This document shows, in pieces, positions 6,202-7,913 of a stretch of 7,913 nucleotides of DNA; within the stretch, counting starts at the first letter, position 1; the number at the start of each line of letters is the position of its first letter. This DNA is from Desulfofustis sp. (GTDB lineage: Bacteria; Desulfobacterota; Desulfobulbia; Desulfobulbales; Desulfocapsaceae). Location of the stretch: NCBI GenBank assembly GCA_030145365.1, contig JAQYVS010000412.1, positions 1-7,913 on the forward strand, in the 5' to 3' direction. Both the position numbers and the translations under genes were made by a program. The notes beneath the pieces were generated by a model. The model was not told where the DNA came from. It did not search any database and saw only the letters and a program-made list of their open reading frames with translations.

Positions 6202-7764
6202 TTATATCCGTTTTGGCCTTGCCTTGACACATGTTACCATAAGAATGATCAACGACATTGCCGCGCAAATCGGAGCAAACAGATACCCCGCCCGAACAAA
6301 AAAGGTCCTCTCGTTCAACAGCACCACACGGTCTGCATGGGCCCACTCAACGAACAGCTCTGACTCACTTATAATACGGCCAAGCGGATCGATCACTCCT
6401 GATATGCCGGTATTTGCCGAGCGAACCAGACTCCTCCTCGTTTCCACCGCACGATAGGTTGTCATCGCCCAGCTTTGATGCGGGGCACTCGATTTACCAT
6501 ACCAGGCATCATTGGTCAAATTGATCAGGATATTCGCCCCGTTCTCAACCCAGCTGCGGGCAAGATTACCGAAAATAGACTCAAAACAGATCAGAACTCC
6601 GGCATTGATATTGTCGTATTTCAGCGGTTCTTCAATGGTACCGACGGAAAAATTACCGGCGGCCTCAACCAATGGGGCCAGAAAGCTCAGATACTTTTTA
6701 AGTGGCACATATTCACCATAGGGGACCAGATGACTCTTATAATAAGCCGCGGTAAAATCGCCACTGGGCTCCATCAGAACTGCGCTGTTGTAATGGCGGA
6801 CCAAGCGTTGGGTCTGGCTTTGTTCAACCTCATACCAAGGAGCCCCGGTGAGAAGAGCAACTTGCGCTTTACTGACAAAGTTACTGACCGGCAGTAGAAA
6901 CTGATTTCTCGTCGGATAAAAGGGCAAGGCAGTTTCCGGCCAGACAACAAGAGATACCGGTTGTGAATCAACAAGATTCCGACTGAGCCGCACATAATCT
7001 TCAACCGTTCTCATCCGCTCTTGAGGAGACCACTTCATGGTCTGCTCCACATTACCCTGTGCAACACCGACCACAGCAGTTTCAGCCGTCTTTATAATCC
7101 CTTCAATTTCACCCCATCGCTTCACTGAATAGAGAGAAGTCAGCCCAATGATACAAGCCAGAACCGCTATACCGGCAGCTCGCTGAAAACCTGAATAACG
7201 AGCTTTGCTCAGAAAGAATAAGAGTAGATTGGAAAATACGATAAAAAATGTATAGCCGAAGTGGCCAAACAGATCGGCCGCCTGAAGAAGAACAGGAGTC
7301 GCCCAGAAACCATAGCCGATATCCATCCACGGAAAACCACTGAAAAACCAGGACCGAATCCAATCGAGACCAACCCACAATGATGGGACGCCGAGAAGCA
7401 CAAGAGAAAACCGAGCGTGTTGCTGCAGTAAAAAAAATCCTGCGGAAAAAAATGCCAGATACACACTCATGTAAAACACGAGCAGCAACATTGCGGGCAC
7501 GGCCAGAAACCAATTCAGACCGCCGTATTGGTGTAACACAGAAACAATCCAATAGAGCTGAAGGACATAAAAAAACATCCCGGTAATCAAACCTGAAAAA
7601 AAGGCAGCGCTGACTGATCGTTGAGAACTCAGGAAATGGAACAACGGGATAAGGCAGATAAATAGAAGCGGCCAGAACGAAAAACGACCCGGCAGGGCAA
7701 GCCATACGAGCAGTGGGGAAGCTAAAAGCAGCACACCTTGTAGCAAGAAGCGGTTTTTACTCAT
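6202..7764 (-). CDS. lnt: Apolipoprotein N-acyltransferase
   Basis: The inner-membrane enzyme has 520 residues and transfers the third acyl chain from phospholipid to the N-terminal cysteine of apolipoproteins, the last step before lipoproteins go to the outer membrane. An N-terminal part with about six to seven helices (residues 8-212) includes the family stretch GFPWMDIGYGFW (143-154). The nitrilase-like periplasmic domain (about 230-485) carries the triad Glu277 (VVWPETALPF), Lys343 (YYKSHLVPYGEYVP) and Cys393 (GVLICFESIFG). Further family residues are Glu351, Glu395 and NLTNDAWYG (415-423). A last helix (about 491-513) anchors the C terminus. The E. coli triad is Glu267-Lys335-Cys387. The residue after the cysteine is Phe, where E. 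coli has Tyr388. The start ATG shares a base with the upstream corC-like stop. Confidence 0.96.
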   Translation of the reverse strand: MSKNRFLLQGVLLLASPLLVWLALPGRFSFWPLLFICLIPLFHFLSSQRSVSAAFFSGLITGMFFYVLQLYWIVSVLHQYGGLNWFLAVPAMLLLVFYMSVYLAFFSAGFFLLQQHARFSLVLLGVPSLWVGLDWIRSWFFSGFPWMDIGYGFWATPVLLQAADLFGHFGYTFFIVFSNLLLFFLSKARYSGFQRAAGIAVLACIIGLTSLYSVKRWGEIEGIIKTAETAVVGVAQGNVEQTMKWSPQERMRTVEDYVRLSRNLVDSQPVSLVVWPETALPFYPTRNQFLLPVSNFVSKAQVALLTGAPWYEVEQSQTQRLVRHYNSAVLMEPSGDFTAAYYKSHLVPYGEYVPLKKYLSFLAPLVEAAGNFSVGTIEEPLKYDNINAGVLICFESIFGNLARSWVENGANILINLTNDAWYGKSSAPHQSWAMTTYRAVETRRSLVRSANTGISGVIDPLGRIISESELFVEWAHADRVVLLNERTFFVRAGYLFAPICAAMSLIILMVTCVKARPKRI

Positions 7765-7913
7765 CAGGATTTAACCTTCTCTTCCAACCTGATGATCTTC
7801 ACCTTTTTTATTCTTCGTCTACCGGCAGTGTGGACAATCAGCCGAACATCACCAACATCTATTGTATCTCCTTCGATTCCGATACGTCCGAGGCTGTGAA
7901 TAATCAAACCTCC
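7764..7913 (-). CDS. CorC/HlyC-family protein C-terminal end (partial, 5' end off window)
   Basis: The - strand is open from the window edge to TGA at 7766-7764 and encodes the last 49 residues, beginning GGLIIHSLGRIG. The order GG.I...LGRI...GD.......L...V....RRI..V.I matches the CorC_HlyC (transporter-associated) domain that ends CorC/YbeX/HlyC-type CBS proteins, implicated in Mg2+/Co2+ efflux or membrane-linked functions. The 1-base overlap with lnt (TGATG) reproduces the corC(ybeX)-lnt gene order found in many Gram-negatives, which strengthens the call. The CBS domains lie outside the window, so the exact subtype is open. Confidence 0.85.
   Translation of the reverse strand, partial: GGLIIHSLGRIGIEGDTIDVGDVRLIVHTAGRRRIKKVKIIRLEEKVKS

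Noticed and set aside
7109..7705. A 198-codon - strand open frame in another frame of lnt
   Set aside because: It overlaps the membrane part of lnt out of frame. The phenylalanine-, serine- and cysteine-rich translation is a by-product of the hydrophobic coding sequence.

Overview
The window is an ordinary, densely packed stretch of a Gram-negative bacterial chromosome. Two gene blocks converge on a 158-base gap at 3610-3767. On the + strand lies the distal part of a Na+-translocating NADH:quinone oxidoreductase operon: the 3' end of nqrB, then nqrC, nqrD, nqrE, nqrF and a small gene read as an nqrM-like maturation factor. On the - strand, read from right to left, lie the 3' end of a CorC/HlyC-type protein gene, lnt (apolipoprotein N-acyltransferase), prfB (peptide chain release factor 2, with its programmed +1 frameshift) and a GlcF-type iron-sulfur oxidoreductase subunit.

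In the Nqr block the genes overlap or nearly touch. nqrB/nqrC and nqrC/nqrD each overlap by 8 bases, nqrD/nqrE overlap by 1 base, nqrE/nqrF are 16 bases apart, and nqrF is 13 bases from the small gene. Together they encode a membrane complex that passes electrons from NADH (NqrF: FAD and 2Fe-2S) through an intramembrane Fe-S cluster (NqrD/NqrE) and covalently bound FMN (NqrC, NqrB) to quinone, and pumps Na+ outward. The cluster-binding cysteines and the FMN-attachment threonine are all present in the genes seen here. nqrA and the FMN-binding region of nqrB lie off the left edge. The flavin transferase gene apbE is not in the window.

In the - strand block, corC-lnt is a widespread pairing (compare ybeX-lnt in enterobacteria). 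It is followed after 81 bases by prfB, and the glcF-like start codon follows directly on the prfB stop. The prfB leader carries the classical autoregulatory signal: an SD-like AAGGAG, a 3-base spacer, then CTT TGA C.

The organism is a Gram-negative bacterium with an outer membrane, since it has Lnt. The gene neighbourhood (lnt-prfB-GlcF-type Fe-S protein, Nqr with a divergent NqrM) suggests a Desulfobacterota (former Deltaproteobacteria) lineage, possibly Desulfobulbales-like. This is inference from context and not proven. I see no mobile element, CRISPR array, tRNA or rRNA, and no convincing new system. The points most worth a second look are the unusual cysteine arrangement of the NqrM-like protein and the prfB frameshift, which automated annotation tends to truncate.
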